Positions 18,563 through 26,591 of a stretch of DNA of 64,000 nt are shown here, in pieces. Each line of letters begins with the position of its first letter. The stretch's first letter is position 1. The notes below the pieces were generated by a model that worked only from the letters and a program-made list of their open reading frames with translations, was not told where the DNA came from and searched no databases. The translations under genes and the position numbers were made by a program. This DNA is from Pararhizobium_B sp963760965 (lineage in GTDB: Bacteria; Pseudomonadota; Alphaproteobacteria; Rhizobiales; Rhizobiaceae). The stretch lies in contig CAVXEW010000002.1 of assembly GCA_963760965.1 (NCBI GenBank), forward strand, positions 1 to 64,000, written 5' to 3'.

Positions 18563-18591
18563 CGGCATATAGTCTCTCCTGCGAAGGAATG
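18563..18591 (-). promoter_or_regulatory. cspA: Possible cspA promoter giving a long 5' leader
   Basis: On the minus strand a TTGCAT box and a TATATG box are separated by 17 bases, about 150 bases before the cspA ATG. This would give a 5' leader of about 135-140 bases, close to the length known for cspA-type messages. The remaining interval to 18841 holds no gene that I can support. Confidence 0.35.
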
Positions 18592-18841
18592 CAAGCCTGC
18601 CGGCGGGCGGCTTCCGCTTGAATCGGGCGGCGGCGCTTCCTACCTCTCTTTCAGGGCGCTTCGGAAAGTTGCTCCTCCGTTCTCAAATCGAGACGCTGGC
18701 CTTGCCAGCGGAAGCCGGCAGTCGCGGCAGGCGAACCACCTTATGGCGGTTGCGCAAGCCAAGCGATCCCGCGGAGGTCGAGGCGCCGGTGCCGGCAAGC
18801 CGCTTTCAGCGCATCATCCATCTTTCGGGAAGGTATCCCAC

Positions 18842-19066
18842 ATGAGCAGCAAATCGAAGGACAGATCCAGGCGCGGTGCGCAGCACCGCCGCCCGCAACC
18901 GGCGAAGGTATCGTCCGCCCGACAGAAATACGAGAAATATCTGGCACTTGCCCGTGCCGAAGACGGCAATGGCGATCATGTCGCCGCACAGAACTACTAC
19001 CAGCATGCCGAACATTATTTCCGCGCCTCGAACGAGGCCGGAAAAGACGTCCCCATCAAGGCGTAG
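18842..19066 (+). CDS. Short DUF4167-domain protein
   Basis: A 74-residue protein with a basic start (SSKSKDRSRRGAQHRRPQP) and the DUF4167 core (QKYEKYLALARAEDGNGDHVAAQNYYQHAEHYFRA split as YEKYLALARAED and AAQNYYQHAEHYFR). DUF4167 occurs in alphaproteobacteria, usually at the N-terminus of longer, disordered RNA-binding-like proteins of 200 or more residues; this is a stand-alone minimal version. The ATG at 18842 follows GGGAAGG and is preferred over an upstream in-frame ATG at 18743. Confidence 0.75.
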   Translation: MSSKSKDRSRRGAQHRRPQPAKVSSARQKYEKYLALARAEDGNGDHVAAQNYYQHAEHYFRASNEAGKDVPIKA

Positions 19067-19341
19067 GGCTTCCACAGGCGCCACGGGTCGCCGTATCTGG
19101 CCGGCCCCGGGGTCAGAGCCTTCCAGCATTCTCTCAGCAGTGCCTTCAGTCCGGGCAGTTTCTGTTCGGCGAGCACCGGGCTGCGCTTGCGGGCGGTCGG
19201 GCACCGCCACAGGCGTCCGGAACGGACGTGGAGCGGCCAGCCGGTCGATGGCGCAATCTCATGCCGAAGGCCCCGTGGGCCAGTACCCCGAACGACTTTC
19301 TGCGGCCGATGCGCAGTGCTGGATGTTGTGGCAGGACAATC

Positions 19342-19354
19342 TTTGACATATGTC
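19342..19354. promoter_or_regulatory. SorC-type operator candidate upstream of the regulator gene
   Basis: TTTGACATATGTC contains the perfect 10-base palindrome GACATATGTC. It lies 48 bp before the SorC-type start and shares TTTGACAT with the site at 20428-20446 before the kinase gene. The rest of the 335-bp gap from 19067 shows no gene. Confidence 0.5.
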
Positions 19355-19401
19355 GGAAGCGCGGACCATTGTCGAATTCATCCGGCCGAAGAGGAAAACA
19401 G

Positions 19402-20361
19402 GTGCGCGACATCGACCAGACGATACACAGGGCCGCCTGGCTCTACTACACGCACAACCTCCGCCAGGAGGAGGTCGCGCGGGTGCTGAACATCTCGCGG
19501 GCGAGCGTGGCGGGCTATCTGCGCCGGGCCCGCGAGCGCGGCATCGTCACCGTCTCGACGTCGACGCAGCTCTTCCGGCAGGGGCGGCTCGCTCGCCAGC
19601 TCGAGGACCGGCTGGGCCTCGAGATGGCCTGGGTTGTACCGAACAACTCCAGCTTCTCCCCGGACCTCGAAATTCCGTTCGTGGCGGCCAGTGCGTTCAG
19701 CTCGCTGGTCAGGTCCGGAAGCCGCATCGCCATAGCCTGGGGGCGGACGGTCTACCGCATAGCCGACGCGATGGAGGTGGCCGACAGGCAGGGGGTCACG
19801 GTGACGCAGATCTGCGGCAACCTGGGCGCACCCTACAACTACCGGCCGGACCAGTGCACGATGGAAATCGCGCGGCGGCTGAACGCGCAGGGCATCAACC
19901 TCTACGCACCGCTGGTGCTCAGCTCCCAGGAACTGGCGCGCGCCCTTCGCGAGGAAGAGGTGATCGCGAAGCAGCTGGAATCCATTTCCGAATGCGACAT
20001 CGTCCTCTATTCGGTCGGTGGCGTCGAAGCCGACAGCCACGTCGTCGCCTGCGGGGCGCTGGCACCGGGAAGATTGCAGGAGATGCGGACGCTCGGAGCG
20101 GCGGGCGTCATAGCTGGACAGCTGATCGACGCCGACGGGCGGCTGCTCGACTGTTCCTACAACCGGCAGCTCGTCTCAGCCGACCTCGACGTCGTCCGGC
20201 GGATCCCGCGACGCTTCATGGCGGTCATCGAGGACGGCAAGTACAGCGCGCTCGTCGCCGCGTTGCGCGGCGGCTTCGCCACACACCTGGTCGTCTCGGC
20301 GAGAATGGCGGAGCGGCTTCTGTCGACGCAGGCCGTCCCGCGCGTATCCGCGCAGGCCTGA
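19402..20361 (+). CDS. SorC/DeoR-type sugar-binding transcriptional regulator
   Basis: A 319-residue regulator with an N-terminal helix-turn-helix (RQEEVARVLNISRASVAGYLRRARERG, about 20-45) and a SorC-type sugar-phosphate-binding domain (SGSRIAIAWGRTVYRIADAM, GVTVTQICGNLGAP, VGGVEADSHVV, AGVIAGQLIDADGRLLD). The start is a GTG at 19402 with GAGGAAAA just upstream. SorC proteins act as effector-responsive tetramers; effectors are often phosphorylated sugars. Its position before the methylthioribose kinase operon suggests an effector such as a 5-deoxy- or 5-methylthio-pentose phosphate. Matching palindromes before this gene and before the kinase gene support direct regulation of both. Confidence 0.9.
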   Translation: MRDIDQTIHRAAWLYYTHNLRQEEVARVLNISRASVAGYLRRARERGIVTVSTSTQLFRQGRLARQLEDRLGLEMAWVVPNNSSFSPDLEIPFVAASAFSSLVRSGSRIAIAWGRTVYRIADAMEVADRQGVTVTQICGNLGAPYNYRPDQCTMEIARRLNAQGINLYAPLVLSSQELARALREEEVIAKQLESISECDIVLYSVGGVEADSHVVACGALAPGRLQEMRTLGAAGVIAGQLIDADGRLLDCSYNRQLVSADLDVVRRIPRRFMAVIEDGKYSALVAALRGGFATHLVVSARMAERLLSTQAVPRVSAQA

Positions 20362-20427
20362 GAAACGGCGGCACACGCCTCCGCCGGGGGACAACAGCGC
20401 CTCCGGTTGATCAATTGTCAGCAGCAT

Positions 20428-20446
20428 TGTCATTTGACATGATATC
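20428..20446. promoter_or_regulatory. SorC-type operator candidate upstream of mtnK
   Basis: The inverted repeat TGTCA-TT-TGACA (20428-20439) continues into TGATATC, giving TTTGACATGATATC, which resembles TTTGACATATGTC upstream of the SorC-type gene. A further TTGTCA lies at 20415-20420. The site is 61-79 bp before the mtnK start. Confidence 0.5.
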
Positions 20447-20506
20447 GGATACACCTTTGCGACGATGAGCAATGCCCGCGGGGTGAAAACGGCCGGGAGG
20501 AGATCG

Positions 20507-21772
20507 ATGGGCGGCGCAGCTGGCTTCGAGGCCCTGACGGTGGAGAGCCTTCCCGCGCGGCTCGGTCCCTTCGAGGGACTGCGGCGCAGGATCGGCGACG
20601 ACCCCGCAAGCTGGAAGATCCGAGAGGTCGGCGACGGGAACCTCAACCTCGTTTTCATCGTCGAGGGGCCGGCGGGCGGCGTCGTCGTGAAGCAGGCGCT
20701 GCCCTATGTCCGGCTGGTCGGAGAAAGCTGGCCGCTGCCGCTCAAGCGCGCATTCTTCGAATATCATGCGCTGTCGAGGCAGGCAGAGCGCGATCCCGGG
20801 ATGGTCCCGGAGATATTCCATTTCGACGAGGCGCAGGCGCTGATCGTCATGGAGCTGCTCCACCCGCACATCATCCTGCGGCGCGCGCTCATAGAAGGCC
20901 AGCAGCTTCCGCGCGTGGCACGCGATCTCGGACTTTTCGCGGCAAGAACCCTTTTCCTCGGCTCCGACCTGGCGATGGACGCCCCGGCAAAGAAGAGGGA
21001 CATGGCGCTCTTCGCCGACAATGTGGAACTCTGCGACATCACGGAGAACCTCGTCTTCACGGATCCGTATTTCGACGCGGAAATGAACCGTCACACGCCG
21101 CAACTCGGCGACACCGTCGCCGCTTTGCGCGCCGACCGCGACCTGAAGGTCGAGGCCCAGCATCTCAAGTACCTGTTCACCGCCTCGACCCAGACGCTCC
21201 TGCACGGCGATCTGCACACGGGCTCCGTCATGGTGACGGCGCAGGACACGCGCGTCATCGATCCGGAATTCGCAGTATACGGGCCCATGGCATTCGACGT
21301 CGGCATGCTGCTCGCAAACTTCTGGATGGCATATTTCTCCCAGGCCGGGCACGAGGAGGCAGGATCGCGCGACGAGATGCGCACATGGCTCCTCGACGCC
21401 ACCGCCGAGATCTGGCGGACGTTCCGCACCGAATTCGCGCGGCTCTTCGATACGCGCAGCGGCATCCTTTATCCCTCTGCGCTCTATGAGGACCAGGGCG
21501 ACCCGCTCGGTGCGCGACAGGCGCTGGATCATATCCTGCACGACATCTGGCGCGAGATGCTCGGCTTCGCCGGCCTCGAGATCCATCGTCGCATTCTCGG
21601 CCTCGCGCACAATGCCGAGTTCGAGAGCATAGCGGACGAAGAACTGCGTGCCGCCTGCGAGCGTCCGGCCCTGGAATTCGGGCGACATCTCGTCGTCAAC
21701 CGGCGCCGGATCGCGAGCCTCGACGAGGTCCATGCGCTGGCGCGCCTCCTGGCGGAAGGGATGCGGCGGTGA
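20507..21772 (+). CDS. mtnK: S-methyl-5-thioribose kinase
   Basis: A 421-residue kinase of the MtnK family, which phosphorylates 5-methylthioribose (and in some bacteria 5-deoxyribose) at C1 with ATP in the cytoplasm. Recognisable elements are the N-terminal nucleotide loop region (VGDGNLNLVFIVEGP), VKQALPYVRLVGESWPL, the catalytic loop HGDLHTGS (H233, D235) and IDPEFAVYGPMAFDVG carrying the metal-binding Asp. The ATG at 20507 is chosen because GGGAGGAG lies six bases upstream; an ATG at 20465 lacks such a site. The 4-bp overlap with mtnA marks an operon. Context with an aldolase and no mtnB/C/D genes points to a carbon-salvage shunt instead of methionine regeneration. Confidence 0.93.
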   Translation: MGGAAGFEALTVESLPARLGPFEGLRRRIGDDPASWKIREVGDGNLNLVFIVEGPAGGVVVKQALPYVRLVGESWPLPLKRAFFEYHALSRQAERDPGMVPEIFHFDEAQALIVMELLHPHIILRRALIEGQQLPRVARDLGLFAARTLFLGSDLAMDAPAKKRDMALFADNVELCDITENLVFTDPYFDAEMNRHTPQLGDTVAALRADRDLKVEAQHLKYLFTASTQTLLHGDLHTGSVMVTAQDTRVIDPEFAVYGPMAFDVGMLLANFWMAYFSQAGHEEAGSRDEMRTWLLDATAEIWRTFRTEFARLFDTRSGILYPSALYEDQGDPLGARQALDHILHDIWREMLGFAGLEIHRRILGLAHNAEFESIADEELRAACERPALEFGRHLVVNRRRIASLDEVHALARLLAEGMRR

Positions 21773-22881
21773 AGGTCGCCGGAAAACACTACACGACCAT
21801 CTGGCCGAACGAGGACGGCCGATCCGTCGACATCATCGACCAGCGCCGGCTGCCGCACGAATTCTTGATAGCGACGCTGCGCGGGCTCGACGAATTCGCC
21901 ACGGCGATCAGGGAAATGTGGGTTCGCGGAGCGCCGCTGATCGGGGTCACCGCCGCCTACGGCCTCGCCTGCCGCATGGCCGAGGACCCCTCCGACGCCG
22001 CACTCGACGAGGCCTGGGAGCGGCTTCACGCGACCCGACCGACAGCGATCAACCTGAGATGGGCCCTCGACGCCATGCGAGACCTTCTGCGGCCGCTTCC
22101 ACCCGCCATGCGGGCGCAAGCCGCCCTCGAAAAGGCGGCGGCGATCGCCCGCGAGGACATCGAGATCAACAGGGCCATCGGGGCGAACGGGCTGGAGATC
22201 ATCCGGGAAATCGCCGCGCGGAAGAAGCCCGGCGAGCCCGTCAACATCCTGACCCACTGCAATGCGGGATGGCTCGCGACCGTCGACTACGGCACGGCGA
22301 CCGCACCGATCTTCCTTGCCGCCGACGAAGGCATCGCGCTGCATGTCTTCGTCGACGAAACCCGGCCGCGCAACCAGGGGGCCCACCTGACCGCCTGGGA
22401 GATGGCCGGCCACGGCATCCCGCACACGCTGATCGTCGACAATGCCGGAGGTCATCTCATGCAGCACGGCATGGTCGACATGGTGCTGGTGGGCACCGAC
22501 CGGACGACGGCGAGCGGCGACGTCTGCAACAAGATCGGCACCTACCTGAAGGCGCTCGCGGCGGCCGACAACGGCGTTCCCTTCTATGTCGCGCTGCCCA
22601 CCCCGACGATCGACTGGACGGTGTCCGACGGCATCAGCGAGATTCCGATAGAGGAACGCGACGAGGAGGAAGTCTCGCTGGTTTGGGGCAAGACGGCCGA
22701 CGGCGCGGTGACGCGCGTACGCATTTCGCCAGAGGACACGCGTGCCGGCAATTTCGCCTTCGACGTGACGCCCGCGCGCCTCGTGACGGGGCTGATCACC
22801 GAACGCGGCGTCGTCCCGGCGTCGAACGAGGGACTTGCGCCCCTGGCGCCGCGGGCGGAGCCGGAGGAAAAGCGGAATTGA
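21769..22881 (+). CDS. mtnA: S-methyl-5-thioribose-1-phosphate isomerase
   Basis: A 370-residue member of the eIF2B-like aldose-phosphate isomerase family. The catalytic Cys and Asp are seen at C164 (LTHCNAGWLATVDYG) and D244 (VGTDRTTASGDVCNKIGTY). It converts methylthioribose-1-phosphate (or 5-deoxyribose-1-phosphate) to the ribulose-1-phosphate form. Length and motifs are normal. Its stop codon overlaps the TTG start of the aldolase, so kinase, isomerase and aldolase are translationally coupled in pathway order. Confidence 0.95.
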   Translation: MKVAGKHYTTIWPNEDGRSVDIIDQRRLPHEFLIATLRGLDEFATAIREMWVRGAPLIGVTAAYGLACRMAEDPSDAALDEAWERLHATRPTAINLRWALDAMRDLLRPLPPAMRAQAALEKAAAIAREDIEINRAIGANGLEIIREIAARKKPGEPVNILTHCNAGWLATVDYGTATAPIFLAADEGIALHVFVDETRPRNQGAHLTAWEMAGHGIPHTLIVDNAGGHLMQHGMVDMVLVGTDRTTASGDVCNKIGTYLKALAAADNGVPFYVALPTPTIDWTVSDGISEIPIEERDEEEVSLVWGKTADGAVTRVRISPEDTRAGNFAFDVTPARLVTGLITERGVVPASNEGLAPLAPRAEPEEKRN

Positions 22882-23537
22882 AGACCACGACGGAGACTGC
22901 CGACCGGGCGCTGCGCGAGGAGATGGTGGCGACGTGCCGCAAGATGAACGCCACGGGCATCAACCAGGGCACGTCGGGCAATCTTTCGGTTCGCTGCGGC
23001 GACGGCATCCTCATCACGCCGTCGTCGCTGCCCTACGACAGGATGCTCCCGGAGGATCTCGTCGTCCTCAGGGAAGACGGCTCGACGGGGGGCGGCCGGA
23101 GGCCATCCTCCGAATGGCGCTTCCATCGCGACATCCTGGCCGCGCGCGCCGACATGTCCGTCGTTCTGCACTGCCATTCGGTCCATGCGACGGCGCTCGC
23201 CGTCCACCACAAGCCGATCCCGGCATTTCACTACATGGTGGCCGTCGCCGGCGGCCCGACGATCCGCTGCGCCCGCTACGAGACGTTCGGGACGCAGGAG
23301 CTCTCCGATGCGGCCCTGGAGGCCCTCGCGGACCGGAAGGCATGCCTGCTCGGCCAGCACGGCCAGATCGCCCTCGGCGAGACGCTGGAATCGGCGCTCC
23401 GGCTGGCTATCGAGGTGGAAACACTGGCGCAGATGTATGTCGTCGCGTCCAGCCTCGGCCAGCCACCGATCCTGCCGGACGAGGAAATCGACCGGGTCAT
23501 GGCGAAGATGGAGGAGCTGCGCTACGCGGCGCATTGA
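22878..23537 (+). CDS. Class II aldolase, probable 5-deoxyribulose-/methylthioribulose-1-phosphate aldolase
   Basis: A 219-residue class II aldolase/adducin-type enzyme. The Zn ligands are H98 and H100 (LHCHSVHATALA) and H161 (GQHGQIA), the catalytic Glu is E79 (SSEWRFH), and the phosphate-binding GTSGNLSVR is near 31. Such enzymes cleave a ketose-1-phosphate to DHAP plus an aldehyde. It differs from MtnB dehydratases by fuculose-aldolase-like spacing and by the absence of mtnC/mtnD partners. With MtnK and MtnA, the expected products are DHAP and methylthioacetaldehyde or acetaldehyde. The start is TTG at 22878, overlapping the mtnA stop (TTGA). A dehydratase (MtnB) role cannot be fully excluded by eye. 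Confidence 0.82.
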   Translation: MKTTTETADRALREEMVATCRKMNATGINQGTSGNLSVRCGDGILITPSSLPYDRMLPEDLVVLREDGSTGGGRRPSSEWRFHRDILAARADMSVVLHCHSVHATALAVHHKPIPAFHYMVAVAGGPTIRCARYETFGTQELSDAALEALADRKACLLGQHGQIALGETLESALRLAIEVETLAQMYVVASSLGQPPILPDEEIDRVMAKMEELRYAAH

Positions 23538-23672
23538 GAGTGCGAGGCCGGCCTCGGTAGCCGGCAAACAGGCGACGGATTCCGGGCGTGAAGAGTGCCC
23601 GGGCCGGAGCCCCGCGACGGGGAAAAAGCGGTGCCTTCCCGGGCTTGGGACGGTCCGATTCCGCGTGTCCGT

Positions 23673-23721
23673 AACAAGCATTTCGAAGCACAACCAAAGA
23701 AAGAAACAAGCGTTTCGCTTG
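23673..23721. promoter_or_regulatory. Direct repeat and palindrome upstream of the sugar-importer genes
   Basis: AACAAGCRTTTCG occurs at 23673-23685 and 23705-23717, 32 bp apart (about three helical turns). The second copy forms the inverted repeat CAAGCG-TTT-CGCTTG (23707-23721). These are in the 440-bp gap before the binding-protein gene, which holds no gene I can support, so they are candidate operator sites for a separate promoter of the importer. Confidence 0.45.
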
Positions 23722-23977
23722 CATGTCGGCGTCGGGTCGATTTCTTGCATGACCCGGCAAGCGCCGATTCGCAGCTGTTCTATTTTGTCTCTTATTTTCA
23801 GTTACTTTGTTCGAATTCCCTGAGGGATCTCAGGGTCTTTTCCTGAAATGCGATCCGGATCCCATCCCTCAAAGGTTGCAATCGTTCCTAGTCATTTCGT
23901 GGCGTATTGTCGCGCCACCGATCGCCTGCCATACTTTGTCGCCCTGCTTGGGAGGCAGGTTCTTGAGGGAGGTATTC

Positions 23978-25000
23978 ATGGCAGATTCCAAAGGTACGAG
24001 CCGACGCGATTTTCTCGCCGCTGCGTCGCTGGGCGGAGCGGCAGCCATGCTGGGTGGACTGGGCGTGAGCCCGGCCATGGCGGCAGAGATGGCGGCAGGC
24101 CGCTCCGAGAAGCCCCTGAAGGCAGCGTTCTCCAACGCCGGCCTGCAGGCGACATGGTGCGCACAGGGAAAGCAGGCGGCGGAATACTGGGGCAAGCTCT
24201 ACAATGTGGACGTGACCTGGTTCGACGGTGAACTCGACGCGGTCAAGCAGCGCGCCGCCATCGACAACATGGCGTCGCAGAAATGGGACTTCGTGGCGAT
24301 ACAGGCGTTCGGCATCGGCACGCTGACCCAGCCGGTCCAGAAGATGATCGACGCCGGCACCCCGGTCATCGACATGGACACGCTGATCGCCCCGCTCGAC
24401 CAGATCGGGATCCACTCGTTCCTTGCACCGGACAACGAGTTCATGGGCGCATCCGTGACGCAGGCTCTCGTCAGCGCGATCGGCGGCAAGGGCAAGATCA
24501 TCATGACGCAGGGCGCGCTCGGCCACACCGGCGCGCAGGGCCGCGCACGGGGCTTCAAGTCCGTCGTCGAACGGTATCCGGACATCGAGGTGCTCGATAC
24601 GCAGCCGGCCGACTGGGACGTCTCCAAGACGGCGCGCCTGTGGGAAACCTATCTGACCAAGTATCCGAAGATCGACGCCGCCTACTTCCACAATGACGAC
24701 ATGGCGCTCGCCGCGTACAACGTCATGAAGGCGCACAACCGGACCGACATCAAGATCGGTGGCTGCGACGCCATGCCGCCGGCGATCTCGGCTGTCGCCG
24801 ACGGCCGCATGTTCGCAACGGTGCGCAACCCGTCGTGCCGGATCCACGGCGGTGCGATCGTCGCCGGCGTGGCTGCGGTAACCACCGGCGAAAAGAGCGG
24901 CGACGGCGGCATCCCGAAGAACGTCGTGACCGACGGGCCCGTCGTCACAAAGGCCAACGCCGCCGGCATGCTCTGGATGGAACAGCACTTCCTGATCTGA
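23978..25000 (+). CDS. Ribose-type ABC transporter substrate-binding protein (Tat signal)
   Basis: A 340-residue periplasmic binding protein. The N-terminus has a twin-arginine signal (TSRRDFLAAASLGG) with probable cleavage after SPAMAAE near 36, so it may be exported folded. The mature part is of the ribose/galactose-binding type (KAAFSNAGLQATWCAQGKQA, AGTPVIDMDTLIAP, YFHNDDMALAAYNVMKAH, GGCDAMPPAISAVADGRMFATVRNP). The ATG at 23978 follows a strong GGGAGG. It lies downstream of the mtnK-mtnA-aldolase genes and upstream of ATPase and permease genes, so the ligand is probably a deoxy- or methylthio-pentose or a nucleoside; this is inference from context. Confidence 0.9.
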   Translation: MADSKGTSRRDFLAAASLGGAAAMLGGLGVSPAMAAEMAAGRSEKPLKAAFSNAGLQATWCAQGKQAAEYWGKLYNVDVTWFDGELDAVKQRAAIDNMASQKWDFVAIQAFGIGTLTQPVQKMIDAGTPVIDMDTLIAPLDQIGIHSFLAPDNEFMGASVTQALVSAIGGKGKIIMTQGALGHTGAQGRARGFKSVVERYPDIEVLDTQPADWDVSKTARLWETYLTKYPKIDAAYFHNDDMALAAYNVMKAHNRTDIKIGGCDAMPPAISAVADGRMFATVRNPSCRIHGGAIVAGVAAVTTGEKSGDGGIPKNVVTDGPVVTKANAAGMLWMEQHFLI

Positions 25001-25006
25001 GCCTCC

Positions 25007-25039
25007 TGGCGGGACGGAGGCACAGGGCCTCCGTCCCGC
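25007..25039 (+). terminator. Strong hairpin after the binding-protein gene (attenuator or RNA-stabilising)
   Basis: A perfect 13-bp GC-rich stem (arms beginning GGCGGGACGG and ending CCGTCCCGCC) with a 7-base loop lies between the binding-protein stop and the ATPase start, without a T-run. In importer operons such hairpins raise the amount of binding-protein message relative to the membrane components. Confidence 0.6.
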
Positions 25040-25064
25040 CTGGCCTCTAGCGGTCCTGGACAAG

Positions 25065-26579
25065 ATGACGACAACCGAAGAAAGCCCGGGCAGCCCGGCG
25101 CGCCTCCGCCTGGAGGGAATTTCGAAGTCCTTCGGCGGCGTCGCGGCCCTGCGCGACGTCGATTTCGAACTGCGTGCGGGGCAGGTGCACGGTCTCGTCG
25201 GCGAGAACGGAGCCGGCAAGTCGACCCTGATGAAAATCATCGCGGGCGTGCACACGGACTATCAGGGGCGCATGTTCGTCGACGGCCGGCAGGTCCACTT
25301 CCACTCGGCGCGGGACGCGCTCGACGCCGGAATCGGCATGGTCCACCAGGAACTGAGCGTCGTCCCAGACCTGACGGTCGCGGAGAACGTATATCTTGGC
25401 AAGCAGCCGACACGCGGCGGATTCGTCGACTGGAAGGCGATGGCCAGGGGTGCCAGGGAGCAGTTGCAGAACCTCGGCATCGACGTCGACCCGAAAGCCA
25501 CGATGGGCTCGCTGCCGATCGGCCTGCAACAGCTCATCGAGCTGGCGCGGGTCCTGTTCTCGGGCGCGAGCATCATCATCCTCGACGAGCCGACGTCGGC
25601 GCTGTCGCCGCCGGAAGTGCGGCGCCTCTTCGACGTTCTGCAAGGCGTCAGGAAGAGCGGCCGCAGCATCATCTTCATCTCGCACTTCCTCGACGACATC
25701 CTGTCGATCTCGGACATGGTGACGGTGTTCCGCAACGGCCGCCGGGTGGTGACGGAAGAGGTCGCCAACGTCGACAAGTCATGGGTCATCGAGCGGATGA
25801 TCGGCCGTGGCCACGAAGACATCGAGGACAGCTACACCGGTGCCATCAAGCTCGAGAGCAGGAAGGACGCACAGCCGGTTCTTGCCGTGCGGGACCTCTC
25901 CTTCGGGCGCGCCTTCTCGCACATCTCGCTCGAGGCACGCGCCGGCGAGGTGCTCGGGATCTACGGCTTCATGGGCTGCGGGCAGATCGAGCTGTCGCGC
26001 ACGCTCTTCGGCAAGATCGCGCCGGACGGCGGATCGCTCACGATCGACGGCAAGACACTTCGTCTCAGGCACACGGCGGCGGCCCGTCGCGCCGGCATAG
26101 CCTTCGTCCCGGAAAGCCGGCGCTCGATGCTCTTCTACCAGGAGCCCGTCTTCAAGAACATCTCGATCAGCACGCTCGGCCGCATCGCCCGCATGTGGCT
26201 CAGGCCGCGCGTCGAAAAGGAGATGGCGCAGGAGCAGACCAAGGCGCTGAACATCCGTCCCGCCAACGTGACGAACCTGCTCGCCAATCTCTCCGGCGGG
26301 AACCAGCAGAAGGTGGCGCTCGCCAAGTGGCTGACCTACCGCCCGCGAGTGCTGATACTGAGCGAGCCGACCCGAGGAATGGACGTCGGCGCCAAGGACG
26401 ACGTCGTCAAGATCGTCCGCGCGCTGCGTGACGAGGGGCTCGCGATAATCGTCGTATCGGCGGAGCCGGAGACCGTGCTCTCCCTCGCCGACCGCATCCT
26501 GGTGATGAAGAAGGGGCGGATCGTCCACGAATTCGCCAACGAGACAATCAGCAAGGACGGCCTGCTCGAGGTCGCCTGA
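25065..26579 (+). CDS. Ribose-type ABC transporter ATP-binding protein (RbsA family, two NBDs)
   Basis: A 504-residue tandem nucleotide-binding protein. The first domain has Walker A at 46-54 (GENGAGKST), a degenerate signature (LPIGLQQLIELARVL) and Walker B (IIILDEPTSAL). The second has a non-canonical Walker A region (YGFMGCGQIELSRTLFG), a canonical signature (LSGGNQQKVALAKWL) and ILSEPTRGMDVGAKDDV, as is normal for RbsA/XylG/MglA proteins. It energises sugar uptake with the permease encoded 12 bp downstream. It follows the binding-protein gene after a hairpin. Confidence 0.93.
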   Translation: MTTTEESPGSPARLRLEGISKSFGGVAALRDVDFELRAGQVHGLVGENGAGKSTLMKIIAGVHTDYQGRMFVDGRQVHFHSARDALDAGIGMVHQELSVVPDLTVAENVYLGKQPTRGGFVDWKAMARGAREQLQNLGIDVDPKATMGSLPIGLQQLIELARVLFSGASIIILDEPTSALSPPEVRRLFDVLQGVRKSGRSIIFISHFLDDILSISDMVTVFRNGRRVVTEEVANVDKSWVIERMIGRGHEDIEDSYTGAIKLESRKDAQPVLAVRDLSFGRAFSHISLEARAGEVLGIYGFMGCGQIELSRTLFGKIAPDGGSLTIDGKTLRLRHTAAARRAGIAFVPESRRSMLFYQEPVFKNISISTLGRIARMWLRPRVEKEMAQEQTKALNIRPANVTNLLANLSGGNQQKVALAKWLTYRPRVLILSEPTRGMDVGAKDDVVKIVRALRDEGLAIIVVSAEPETVLSLADRILVMKKGRIVHEFANETISKDGLLEVA

Positions 26580-26591
26580 GAGGATACGCCG

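Noticed and set aside
20507..23537. Complete methionine salvage pathway
   Set aside because: Only kinase and isomerase are shared with it; no enolase/phosphatase, dioxygenase or transaminase gene is present, and the third enzyme has aldolase-type spacing.
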